A stretch of DNA of 64,000 bases, taken from Anthopleura xanthogrammica (Eukaryota > Cnidaria > Anthozoa > Actiniaria > Actiniidae). Positions 10,226 to 25,713 of this stretch are shown here, piece after piece (within the stretch, counting starts at the first letter, position 1; the number at the start of each line of letters is the position of its first letter). The stretch lies in the NCBI GenBank assembly GCA_964019055.1, contig OZ025209.1, positions 7,059,071 to 7,123,070 of the forward strand, given 5' to 3'. Made by a program: the position numbers and the translations under genes. A model generated the notes under the pieces. The model saw nothing but the letters and a program-made list of their open reading frames with translations. It was not told where the DNA came from and did not search any database.

Positions 10226-12628
10226 CATGATCAAAATGATGATGGCAGTCACTTCATAAGTTGAGGGTCCTGAGGGCGGGGGGGAGGGGGGCGTCATAAT
10301 CCCATTTCCCAGCCCAAAATTTCGTAAAATCCCATTCCCTGTCATGCAAAATCTCATTCTGAGTTATAGAGTTAAAGATTTTGCTAAATCTCAATCCCAG
10401 TAAAAGGCGAATCCAGGGCGAATCCCAGCTCCCATTTTACCCCTTCAGGACCCTCTAAGCTCAATCATAGTAAGGTTGTGGTGGTTGCGCATGCTGCCGT
10501 CGTCGTTGTTGTATGCTGTTCAAGCTGAATGATACTCTAGGGAATGACATTTGACTGCATTTGCCCTAGCCTACAACAACAACAACAATAACAACAACAA
10601 CAACAACAACACCTGACCACCATGCAAGCAACTACTCAAGCCAATAACGACCAAGCTAAATAAAGAGGTTAACTTTGCAGGCAGCAAAATCTGGCCCGAA
10701 ACTTGAAAATGTTACAACTTCTCCAGAAATATTATGTAAAGCTAATATAAAAAGAGAAATATGCTGTTAGAAACTCTGCAGACAATGGTAAATACTGAAT
10801 GGTCTAAACATTGATTCACTTAGGCTATACCTACTCGGTTACCATAGGCTGCTCATTTTAAAGTGTATATATGCCTTCGGACTTTCTTTTTCGATTTGAA
10901 TTCTCCTAATGTTGTAGATATAGACTGCAAATTTTTTTTTTTCGATTTGGAGTCCGCAAAGCCCTCTTATTTAGCTTTAAAAATAATAGTACTGTGTTGT
11001 GTTCTACAAATGACAGGTGGCCCACTAAAATGAAAGTTTTTGACGAAAATATTGAGTCTGTAAAAAGCCAGTACAAATAGGCAATGTGCATCAAATCAAA
11101 GCTCACAAAGCATTCTGGGAAAGTGCATGAGTCCTGTAAAAATGGAACAGGGAAATCAAAGGAAATATCAGAAAACAATTACTTGTTAAAATAATGTTAT
11201 TTTCGTCTGTTGAAAGACTCGAAATACTTATATTTCCATAGAAAATTTCGAAGGGAAAATTGTAAGATGAATTTTTAAAGGAGCCAAAAAGCGAAAGGAC
11301 TCACTTTCCCATCATACTTTGTGCAAGCAATTTCGAGCTCATTTATTGGCTATAGGGTTATCATTGTTTGTGAACGAGACTGGGGTTAAGTTATAGCGCT
11401 GCGACTTTCAGTATATTAAGTTTCGAATTCTTGAGTTGCTTCTGAGTGACTGACATAGAATTCTTAGTATGCCTAATAAAAATATGCGATATTTCAATTG
11501 ACACCACAATCAATCAATAAACTGTTCGCCCATCCCTCATTGAGAGACACTCAGCTGTCATTCTACTAGAATGACGTTCAACCATTATTAGTTAAACTGT
11601 TTTCCTTTCGCCTGAAACAGGCTTTCAGTATTTGACTTGGGTCATGATCGTTCAATCGTTTATATACAGCTCTTAAAAGAGTCTTCATAGGTTGACCTTT
11701 TCTTTTCCTTTTCACTTCTGTAAACGTTAATTTAAATATTCCCCTTCACAGTTTTCTGCGCCATCTTGAAAGGTAGTCGTGTCTTTGCATCGAAGCGAGA
11801 CGAACGGTGAGCTTGCAATGATAGACTGGATAGAGACATGAGAATAATTGTCTTAGGTGTTTAACAAAGGTCTCTTACTATTCAAACTGGCCACAAGTAA
11901 TGTCGAGATGGAGAACATTGAAGCTGATAAAACTAGTGGGTAGAGCGGGCGGGGGGAGGACCCGGCACAATGGACTTAATGTGGCTCGATGTTGTATCGA
12001 GGAAGAGAACAGATTTAATTTTAAGATTCAAACCCTCACATTGATAAATCATTTTAGATAAACTACACGATCTGAAAAGTAGAAAAGCTAGAAATCTAGA
12101 AACCCCATGACATTTCTAGAAATTTCAAAGTGTTTGCACTCGGTGTTGAAATTATTCCTTCTTTACTTTACCGTGAATATTTTGACACTGAAATGAGGCT
12201 AATCATCAGTAAACGAGCCTGTAAACACAGCGGTATTGCTACGTGACGTCAAGGCATCCTCTGAATCCAAGGTATTGCAAGGTTTCGTATAATTAAGTTT
12301 TAGATATGCTCTTTCATTAAAAAACGCGAGTTTAATATTTACTTCCAGCAGACAGACATCTCAACAGAGCTATTAAAGTTTGTTTTGTGTTGATTAAAAT
12401 CTGCAGTACTTTGAGAATTGATCGACAGTTGATGGGTACTTGTCTTACCAGGTGATATACAGTAATTTAGATGGTTATTGGGAGGACACAAATCTAATAT
12501 ATATAAGATAAGAGGAGATATAGATTGATATCAAGATTAAAAAAGACTTTTTAATCTTGACAAAAACAATAATAAACCTAATAAGCTTATATTTCAATGC
12601 GGTGAAAAAACACACTCGACTTTTTGCT
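10226..12628. other. Intergenic sequence after STING B
   Basis: To about 10790 this is 3' flank duplicated from behind STING A, interrupted by a poorly conserved G-rich repeat piece at about 10270-10460 and a CAA microsatellite at about 10576-10613. The remainder, to 12628, is AT-rich with no recognisable gene. GCGCCATCTTGAAAGG near 11758 is a YY1-like motif of unknown meaning. Confidence 0.6.
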
Positions 12629-16542
<3,914 letters not shown>

Positions 16543-16554
16543 AAACCAGCATTA

Positions 16555-16841
16555 CAGTCAAACTAAGAAAACCGTGAACACCTAAAATATGTCTGGAATG
16601 TTTATTTAGGCCGTTGACTGTAAAAAAGATGTTTCCCACCACCATGAAAAACGATTGTATTGAATCCTTCTGTCGTGTATCCGTCTGTCTCGAATAGAAA
16701 CTTCTAATTTCACGAGAATAAAACTAAAATATGAAGTTCGAAACTTTCAAACGGGAAAATACTTTGCGTGACCGCGCTTTGATCAAACACATAAACATTC
16801 CAAACATATTTTAGGTGTTCACGTTTTTCTTAGTTTGACTG
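16555..16841. mobile_element. Mariner/Tc1-type MITE with TA target duplication
   Basis: Terminal inverted repeats of about 54 bp start CAGTCAAACTAAGAAAA and end TTTTTCTTAGTTTGACTG. TA flanks both sides (16553-16554 and 16842-16843). CAGT-type termini and a TA duplication are typical of Tc1/mariner. At 287 bp it has no coding capacity. It begins 12 bases after the stop codon of the fibrinogen-like gene, so it likely lies in its 3' UTR. Confidence 0.75.
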
Positions 16842-16844
16842 TAA

Positions 16845-17114
16845 AGGCGCGATTACATGGTGCAATTTTCTCTGCAACTTGTCTTGCAACGGTGTTGCGA
16901 AACAAGTTGCACGAAGTATTGCACCGTGTAACCTACAGTGCAATTTGAAAAATGTTGCGAGACAAGTTGCAGCAATCGTTGCGAAAAGTAGAATTCGTTT
17001 CTACTTTCGGCAACGATTGCGTCTCCGTTGCACCGTGTAAACGCTCTTGCAACTTGTCTCGCAACGCCGTTGTGAGACGAGTTACAGAGAAAATTGCACC
17101 GTGTAATCGCGCCT
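16845..17114. mobile_element. Inverted-repeat MITE with GTTGC-rich interior
   Basis: AGGCGCGATTACA at the left and TGTAATCGCGCCT (with a one-base difference) at the right form the ends. The interior is built from inverted pieces of GCAACTTGTC and GTTGCGAAAC type. TAA on both sides is a possible duplication (16842-16844, 17115-17117), which would make it Harbinger-like. It directly abuts the mariner MITE and shares its flanking TA. Boundaries are uncertain by one or two bases. Confidence 0.6.
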
Positions 17115-19678
17115 TAATTGCTGCTATAACTTATGATGTAATTGCTGCTATAACTTATGATAAAACCTGATAAATGATGCTGATTTGATTCACCATGTTG
17201 TGTTGCACGTGTTCATAGAGATCGCATTTGGATGACACCAGCACGTTTTGCTGCTGGAATTTCTCATTTCTTGGTATATACTTATGGTTTCAGTTCGACC
17301 TCTTTTAGCTGCGCCACTGCTGTACTAGCTGGCTGTGATGATTAGCGATATCAAGTATTGATAAAATAATTGTATGGTTCAATATAGGTGTGAATAGATT
17401 AAGCCGAGCAAAGGGAGTCGACTAGTTTTGTGCGAGCCAGAATTGGCTTCATTTTTTGACCCCATGCAAGCAACTATATTTTGCAGAATTTTATGTCAGT
17501 TATACTTGGACGGATTCTACCAGCTGAGTCGATCGCTTTCCCCGAAAGTAATAATGGGTCAACTATTTTTGGCTGAACATTTTCCGAGTAGAGACATGCT
17601 GGGGAAATATTGATCAAAATACAATGTTGAATCCTGAATTCTGATTGTTGACCTTCACACTTTTCACTACATACAATAGAATAGTTTTTACGGGTGCGAC
17701 AAAATGTTTCATAGTGCTACATATCGTAAAGATGAACTGCTCACCAAGCAGTTCCGCTTGTGATGTTGCTGCCATGATTAGTAAATATCAAGATGGCGGC
17801 TCTGACTCTAAGCGAATAACCGCTGGATAATTGGTGCGTTCGCGGGCGATATCAAATAGATAACTGCTGTGCAGTTCGTGGGCGTACATCAATTGATGCA
17901 CTGAAAGTAGAAAACAAAAGATTTTTAATCATATGCATGGTCAATAATCAATACACGTCTACAGCATTCTTAGTATCAACCAAATTAACAGAAAATGTGG
18001 GATAATTTGGGTGTTTTATCATTAGTTGCTCAAAAGCTGCTAAGGAAGGCAAAAGTTGCTCTGGGTTGCTTGCAGTACAAAAAGTTGTTCAAAAGTTGTC
18101 GAGCACAATCTATTTAATCCTAGGCACTATACTTCCTTTTAAGATATAAAAATCAAGTTGGTGAAACAGAACTTACTTTTTATGACTTTGACGTGCTGTG
18201 GTATAGACCGAATGCCAATATGGCCGCCATTGACTTTCAGAAATAAAAACCTAATCTTAAAAATAAGCACCACCAACAGAAAGAGCAAGCAGAAATATGT
18301 ACTTTTGGAAAGTTTCATTGCAAGAAAAAGAATTCAAGTGAAGCTATTTGGGATCAAAATTACAGAGAATTGTATGTGTTCAGTGATCTGTTTCCTTGCT
18401 AGCCTCGTTGTGGTGTTTTTCACATTTTACAATTCTCATAACTTCTCAACAATTTAATGTTTTTGTCTCAAACTTTCTTTGATGTCATTCTAATCTATAA
18501 TTTTAGTGTAGTGGTCAACTAAAATATGAATTTTAAAAATTATGAACAATAGTTGCAGTCAAGTCATAATTTCAGCATACGTAATAGGTGTTGTGCGTTG
18601 GTATGGTCCGACTCGTTGTTAATCACAACAATGAAATACGAGTATCTTTTGTTCAAATTCTAAAGATGTTCAAATTTCGTACAATCTTTGATGCACCTAT
18701 TGTTCTTAACGCGCACGAAGTCGAAATTCAAGCGTAGGACCCATTATGGCGACCATCACAAGCCAAACTACAGAGTCAAAAGTGAATTTATTATGAAAGA
18801 AAATATCTTATAGCATTCACGTTTTAGAAAGAATGCTACTTTGAGCGTACTGGAGAGAAGCATTGACAAGTGTACTTTGATTCTGTCGTGAAATTATGGC
18901 CGTAGCTTAATTTTTCTTGGATGTATTGAGCTCCGAGTAGAGTTTGGTGTCGCCGTGAGTGTGCAGCCTTTGGATTTTCTTTAGTAGGGGAACCAAAATG
19001 ACGATGACTCCGTAAAAACGCTCTCAAATGGCTTCAAAATCGACCAGACATCAAAACATTAAATAAGCTATCAAGGTAAGTAATTTTTATTCATAAAAAA
19101 TACCAATTTTAGATATTACAAAACAGACTGCAAAATATTACCGTAAATATTCATCACAATACTACAGAGAAAGAGCTTGGGGCAGGGCTGCCTGTGATTA
19201 GAAGTGAGTGAAGACTGTCGGGACCTACGGTTTAATGTCCTTATCCGAGAAGACTGGAAGGTCCGGCTAACCATTTGTCAATGCTATAACAAGGGAGGCA
19301 CCTTCTACTCACATATATTTGAAGTCGACCCTGAGTGTTAGTCCGGCCGGGGCTTGAAAATACGTCCTGGCCGGCGATACTCAACCAACTGAATCGGGTT
19401 CTCCGGTTTTTCTCTATCTGAAAAAGTCAATTTGATCTGGCGTCGCTGGAGTGCTTTAATCATGAGCCTCTGCCTCAGAAGAGTGGTTAATGACGAATCA
19501 CTTTCCTCTGAAAACATTTAGGTGAATCGTAGAAGAAAAAACAGAAACAAAACGATTCGTCATTAATCCCGTAATATACTGACACAAGAAACAAGCTTGG
19601 GCTCCCTGTGTTGAAGTCAGTGCCATAACCATATTTAGCCATTTTCGAACATTACGTCATTTCGCGCGCGTTCTAAAT

Positions 19679-19722
19679 ATGACGTCACAAACACATTATA
19701 AAACTAATGACTTCATTAGTTC
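19679..19722 (+). promoter_or_regulatory. Core promoter with CRE, TATA box and ISRE-like motif
   Basis: ATGACGTCAC (a CRE) is followed by ATTATAAAAC (a TATA box at about 19694-19700) and then by AGTTTCAGTTTAAG, which is one base off the ISRE core. A start of transcription 25-30 bases after the TATA box would fall near 19725, after the ATG at 19707 and before the ATG at 19764. That supports 19764 as the coding start. Confidence 0.45.
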
Positions 19723-19763
19723 AGTTTCAGTTTAAGGTTGGTTGCACAACTGATAACATTGCG

Positions 19764-22700
19764 ATGATCGAATTTGTGATATTTGCCGGCGTGTTCTTAT
19801 TTTATTACGCAGTAGAAGTCTGTTTCGAATATTCTATATTTGGTAATGCAAAGGGGGAAAATGGCAGCTCTATTCAAACAGGTAAAACTCCGGGTTTCTC
19901 GTGATTCTAGCGGCACAAATCACAACTTGGTTTCCGCGCGTTTTGTGTTTGCACTTTTCAACAAGTAATGTTTGATTACAGCAAACAAATATTCGACTCT
20001 GTACTCGGTTGATTTGCAGAGCAACGGAAACTGCTGGAGGCTCATGCAATTTTAAAGGAAGTCACATTGAAAGCAGGTAAAGTTCTTGAACTTTGATGGA
20101 ATTTATAATAAGATTTCTTTTTACGCACTATAACGGCTAAGGAAAAAGAATCAGGAGCAAGAATATTAATTGGATAAAGAGGAAATTGAAGGCATTCTAT
20201 AAGGCAAAACAAGCAAATGAATTTTTAACCACAGTCTTAACTGTAAAATATTGAAAAAATTCTAAAACTAGATTTAAATAATTTTCTAAAACTTTTGTTT
20301 GACAGTCTCTCCACTAACAGAACAACAACACAATCATACCACGACAAGTCAACATAAACAGGAGAAAATATTTAACACAGGTAAACACTATGGATGGGGT
20401 AGCTATGGGAGTATGGAACAAAAAGTGATGGGTGGGGTAAGGGAGTATGGGACAAGAAGTGATGGGTGGGGTAGGGGAGTATGGAACAAGAAGTGATGGG
20501 TGGGGTAGGGGAGTATGGGACAAGAAGTGATGGGTGGGGTAGGGGAGTAAGGAACAAAAAGTGATGGGTGGGGTAGGGGAGTAGGGGACAAGAAGTGATG
20601 TGTGGGGTAGGGGAGTAAGGAACAAGAAGTGATGGGTGGGGTAGGGGAGTATGGAACAAGAAGTGATGGGTGGGGTAAGGGAGTATGGGACAAGAAGTGA
20701 TGGGTGGGGTAGGGGAGTATGGAACAAGAAGTGATGGGTGGGGTAGGGGAGTAGGGGACAAGAAGTGATGTGTGGGGTAGGGGAGTAAGGAACAAGAAGT
20801 GATGGGTGGGGTAGGGGAGTAGGGGACAAGAAGTGATGTGTGGGGTAGGGGAGTAAGGAACAAGAAGTGATGGGTGGGGTAGGAGAGTATGGAACAAGAA
20901 GTGATGGGTGGGGTAGGAGAGTATGGGACAAGAAGTGATGTGAGGGGTAGGGGAGTATGGGACAAGAAGTGATGGGTGGGGTAGGGGAGTAAGGAACAAG
21001 AAGTGATGGGTGGGGTAGGAGAGTATGGAACAAGAAGTGATGGGTGGGGTAGGAGAGTATGGAACAAGAAGTGATGGGTGGGGTAGGGGAGTATGGAACA
21101 AGAAGTGATGGGTGGGGTAGGGGAGTATGGAACAATAATTGATGGGTGGGGTAGGGGAGTATGGAACAATAATTGATGGGTGGGGTAAGGGTTCGCATGT
21201 TTTTCATCTATTCCATTTTTTCTTCAGTTTCATACAATACATCATTAATTGTCTACACCCCAGCGGTTGAGGAATTGTCTTCCTTTCCCTTGGTATACCT
21301 TGGGTCAATTTTTGCTCTTTTTGTGCTCGTGTTTGTTATTTCCAAGTGGTAAGTCATCCTTTTTACATGTTTTTACTGTACAGCCTAAATAAATTTTACA
21401 GTTTACCCTTTTATTTTTTTAGGATTGGCAAAAATGACAAGAAACAGAAGAAGAGAAGTTCATCAGGTATCCACTTGTTCTAACTACTGTATTACAGACA
21501 GGACAGTATTTATCACCCATCACAGGGTCATTGTAGTGTATCATCCCCTGTCTCGTTATAACCGTAGTACACACAAGCCCACGTATTCAAATCAAAAAGT
21601 ACTTCATTTACCATCACTTGACGAAATGTCAACATTATCCTTTCTATTATAACAGATAAATCCATCAAACAAGACGACAACAGAAGAACTCTGAAGGTGG
21701 GTTGAAATCACTGCTGAATGTTTACATGTTTCGTGTACTGGAGTCTTTAGTTGACACTGATTCAGTCTTGAAAGCTGCAATTGAGTAATTAACAGAATGA
21801 CCATCTGATGACAGGATGGTGTTCTGGGGAGAAGCGAATTATAGTGAACTTTTTGGATTATTTGGTGGTTGTATATTCTATAATATTTTCTTTAGGATTA
21901 TGAGGAAACGCCATGTGAACACAGTGAAGGTGTTGTTAATTATTAAAGAAACGAAATCAACTTTTTTTTTCTTTCTTTCTTTCTTTCTTTTCTTGTAGAA
22001 TTGCGTTGAAGAATCAGCAGAATCGAGTGATGTGAGTGGGGTTGACTCTAAATTCAAGTTTGTCCCACTAATATTTTTGCTTCTTTTCTCCGTTTACCAT
22101 CCTTTCCAGCGTCCATGGTTTCATTTTATAGCCTAACTTCTATTTTATTTCATTTTTTCAGTTATGGTTTGATGCATGTCAAGAATGCAGTAATGTGACT
22201 GAGCCGGATGACGTGTTTGAGGTTGGTCATAATCAATGTTTTTGCTAGTCTTTGTTTTTTTCTCTAGTATTTTTTCTTTAATTCTTTTCAAGTGTCTTGA
22301 TAGTTTCATTCTATATTCTTTTTCATTTCATTTTTCCAGGAATGGTTTGATGCATGTCAAGAATGCAGTAATGTATGTGTCGATGACGAGTTCGAGGTGC
22401 GTCAAAATCAACCTTTTAGCTGTTTTTTTCTTTTATTCTGGTTTTCTTTCTTTTCAAGTGCTGTGATATGACTTTATTTTATAGCTCTATTCGATTTCGT
22501 TTTCCAGGAATGGTTTGACGCATCTGAAGAATTGTTTGAGGTACGCCAAAACCAACTTTTTTGACTATTCTTAGTGGTTTTTCCCCTCTGGTCTTTTCCT
22601 TTCTTTTTAAACTAGTGTTTTGGTTTCATTTCATAATCCTATCTTATCTTTCCAGGACTGCGTTCAAGAACTAGAAAGATCACGTATTGTAGACGAAGCG

Positions 22701-23584
22701 GGTGTGTTTGTGGTACGTTAAAATCAAGATTTCCCCCAAGTTTTTTTTTGTTCTATTCTGTCTTTTTCTCTCTCTTCTAGTAACTTGATAGCTTTATCTT
22801 ATTTTATTATCCTATATTATTTCTCCAGGTCTCTGACGACGTTTCTAGTGCAGAAGACAGTGAGGACGTGCTTATCGCGGTAAACTCAAATCAACCGAAG
22901 TTTACTTCAACATCATTAATACAAAGCCCTCTCTTGTTGACTCGAGTCGACTCTCTAAACCAATCGGGCATCTAATGCTTCCCCTCCCCAGTCTTCCTCG
23001 TTCCCTATAGATCGAGGATTCCTTTTTATCCCTTACTCTAGATAATAATATTTGTCGGTATGTTTTTTCATAGTTTGGCGACTTCAGTTTAGATCAAACC
23101 AAACAATTTATGGAAACAACAGGATTCGTTTTGACGTAAGTAGTTTGTGTCAAAAATAGAAGTTTCTAGATAAAACATGTGGGATATCAGTACAGTGTTC
23201 ATGTTGATTACGCATGCGTGAAAGTGCGGCACAAAGCTACCCCGTGTGGGATGCCACTCGGATGTGCCGGTATATGAGTAATGAGAAAAGGAATAGGAAT
23301 GGAAATGGGAATGAAAGAAAAGTGAACTTAACCACGAAGAGTATATCAAAGAGTTTTTGAATTTTTTTATCTCACTGTTTCCCTGCAGCATGTCAAACCA
23401 GAAAGAAATCGAGATGAAAGTGGAAGAAAGAGAAGAGGAAAGTGAAAAACAGGAAAAATGTGAGAATTGCCCTGAAATAGTGAAGGGTGATTATCGAGAT
23501 CACAGTAATTGTAATCAATCAGTCTTACACGAAACCGGAAATGACGTCACTCCTAACAGTGTGAACCCAGTCCTCCCTCAATAG
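19764..23584 (+). CDS. Orphan membrane protein with tandemly duplicated acidic mini-exons
   Basis: Not recognised. Exons: 19764-19881, 20020-20076, 20306-20380, 21228-21348, 21423-21466, 21656-21696, 21999-22031, 22162-22221, 22340-22396, 22508-22540, 22656-22712, 22829-22879, 23074-23135, 23389-23584. They give 1005 nt and 334 aa, with phases matching at every junction. An N-terminal hydrophobic segment (about 2-20) could be a signal peptide or anchor. A membrane helix lies at about 103-122 (LVYLGSIFALFVLVFVIS), followed by basic KNDKKQKKR, so the C-terminal 205 residues should be cytosolic. That tail is strongly acidic. Exons 8 and 9 encode near-identical modules around WFDACQECSNV, and exon 10 a shortened WFDASEELFE. 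All of them have phase 0 at both ends. The final exon is Glu/Lys-rich with a CENC pair. A further possible exon near 21893 does not keep phase and is left out. Intron 3 contains the 34-bp minisatellite. Function unknown; an adaptor or receptor-like role is only a guess. Confidence 0.65.
20390..21190. repeat. 34-bp G-rich minisatellite (about 23 copies)
   Basis: The unit is GTGATGGGTGGGGTAGGGGA plus GTATGGAACAAGAA, with variants at a few fixed sites (TATGG or AAGGA, GGAACA or GGGACA). It lies in intron 3 of the orphan membrane gene. Because 34 is not a multiple of three and the unit has no stop on the minus strand, three long overlapping minus-strand frames arise; they are artefacts. The G clusters could form G-quadruplexes in the plus strand and in the pre-mRNA. 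Confidence 0.95.
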
Positions 23585-25713
23585 ATCAAGCATGTGTGGG
23601 ACTGGACCGGTCAGTGATCAGTAACATCTAATTTGACTTTTATTTGTTTTGTTTTGATATTCAGGAAAACAAACAGAGAAAAAACAAACAAAGAAGAAAA
23701 AACAACAAACACAGAAATAGAAAGTACTGAGGACCCAGGGTGACAAGGGCGGGCGGGTGGAGAGTCGCTCTGGGTCCAAATATTGAAACACGTGACGTGA
23801 CGTCACATGTCACGTGGTCAATGACAGCCTTATACAAAAGTACAATGATAGAAACTATTGAGTAACTGATTGTCTGCGAGGACCCAGTCAGATTAAGATT
23901 CCCGTTTTTCTTTCCGCAAACGACGAACGTGACCAAGTTTTCTTCGTTTTCCTATATTTCACTTTACATTTTGCAAACCTTCTTATCAAAGACAAATATT
24001 CTTTTGTTTATCTACGACTTGAAGATTTTTGCGATTCCTTTTTACTAATTTTAAAGAACTTTTCACTGGTCAACTGACGTTTCACGTTTGCCGTAAACGA
24101 AATTCTTAAACTCTCTACTCTGGCATGGGTCCAAATACTCAGTAACAGTCAACCGCCACTGATTCCTATGGTAGTGTCACGTGCCACGTGGTAGATGACA
24201 GTGTAAAATACTGTGTATAGTTGACTAAACATGTAATTTACGTGGAAAGACGAAAACAACATCTAGTTAATATCTTGACGTGATATAAAAAAAATATACA
24301 TTTTTTATTAAAATTTCTAATATTCTAACTAAGTTTGACAGAGAAAATCCAAGTTAAAGTTTATGTAGGTTAATGTATCGGTCAGAATTATGAACGATCG
24401 CGCTCGTGACCAGGCTCAAGGCATTGCGCATGTTCCTGTTCAAGTGCAAGGAACGAGAGGTTCGGGCTACTACGAAACTAATTTACTGCAATTTGATTGG
24501 TACCACTGAGAACAATAGCGGAGAATAGCATAAGACACTGGACGCATCTGCTTACTCGGTGCTGACCAAAAGAAACGCAGGTACTGAGGGACGATAATGA
24601 TACAACAATGAATCTAATTTTTACTGCATTCTGATTGGTTCCATTTGGACGAGAAAAATGGCGGCCTCTCCGTGTTATTCGGTGCTAACCAGAAGAAAAG
24701 GCTCTGGGACAAAATTGTTTGTAACAAGTTCGTAACTGTAATGACGTAAATATACTGACGTTTCGGACGTTGGCTACAGGTATAGTCCTTCGTCGAAGTA
24801 AACTGACAAACTGATCGATGAGTAACACATGAGTCAGTTGAATACATACTATTACTCTAAAACGATTTTAAAAGGCTTAGCTGGAAAAATTGAAAACAAA
24901 ATAAGAAATTAAAAAAATTGAACTAAAATAAAATTCGTATTAAAAAAAAATTCATTTTAAAAATCTGTTACCTATAAATGTATTACCTATAAATGTATTA
25001 CCTATAAATGTATTACCTATAAATGTATTACCTATAAATGTATTACCTATAAATGTATTACCTATAAATGTATTACCTATAAATGTATTACCTATAAATG
25101 TATTACGTATAAAATTCAACCTACAAAAGATACAATATACAGCTTCGAACTCCTTTTCCAGCTTTCACTGTCATTAAAAATGAGAGTCATTTGCATCTCT
25201 GGTCAACCTGAAATAAAAAAATAAAAAAATAAATTATTCCATTCAATATGCAGTTTGAGTTGGTATTGGTCTCTGCATTAGTCAATGATTGCGATAATTT
25301 GTTGTTTTATTATCAGAATGATTAATACTTGTAGTCAAGTGAGCTTTAGAGCATACTGATGGAACAGAATAGCATAGATGATATCAATTTTGGGATTTTC
25401 CTAGATAATAAACATTTATATGAAATACGTATCCGTGGTATTAAGTCACAAATGCGCGTGGTATTTTTCATTAATTCTTCGACAACAGGTGGTATTTCCT
25501 ATACAAAGTATGTAGCTGTCGCAGTCACTCGTGTGCCTTACTTGTAATCAAGAGATTGTTTTCGCTAAAAGCCACAGTTTTCAATAATTCTGTTTATGAT
25601 AGTGTCTCAGTTGTGAAAACTTTGAGGTTTGTTTCCCTGCCTCGAAGATCCCTAAAGTCATAACTGATTGATGGAGAACCCAGTTTGAGCGGGTGCATAA
25701 AGTACTCACCTGT
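23585..25713. other. Intergenic sequence between two converging genes
   Basis: Contains paired CACGTG-type sites in similar context (TGTCACGTGGTCAATGACAG near 23805 and GCCACGTGGTAGATGACAG near 24187). Around 24757-24800 there is a TGACGTTTCGGAC motif shared with a hairpin at 60167. A 15-bp tandem array follows at about 24968-25106. No gene is recognised. The final part should hold the 3' UTR of the sacsin-like gene. Confidence 0.5.
24968..25106. repeat. 15-bp tandem array (ATTACCTATAAATGT)n
   Basis: About nine near-perfect head-to-tail copies, ending in one variant copy (TTACGTATAAA). No coding function. Confidence 0.92.

Larger units (their letters stand above)
16543..19763. other. Intergenic region with adjacent MITEs and no recognised gene
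   Basis: Two inverted-repeat elements sit side by side (16555-16841 and about 16845-17114), followed by a 23-bp direct repeat near 17118-17165. From 17200 to 19700 I see only short ORFs without family resemblance. AAGATGGCGGCT near 17791 and ATGGCCGCCATTG near 18220 are YY1-like motifs that might mark unseen promoters. CRE-like TGACGTCA and TATA motifs close to 19700 belong to the next gene. Confidence 0.5.

Noticed and set aside
12557..12628. Upstream extension of the fibrinogen-like protein
   Set aside because: It would not start from a credible ATG and would bury the clear signal peptide that begins at 12629.
19707..19763. In-frame upstream ATG of the orphan membrane gene
   Set aside because: It lies only a few bases after the TATA box and so probably before the start of transcription. 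It is not excluded.
20314..21207. Three overlapping minus-strand frames of 232-297 aa rich in Pro, Thr, His and Ser
   Set aside because: They are translations of the 34-bp minisatellite in three phases and have no real start context or domain.
21893..21928. Possible additional exon encoding DYEETPCEHSE in the orphan gene
   Set aside because: Every donor available leaves phase 1 while the next exon needs phase 0. Skipping it gives a continuous frame.
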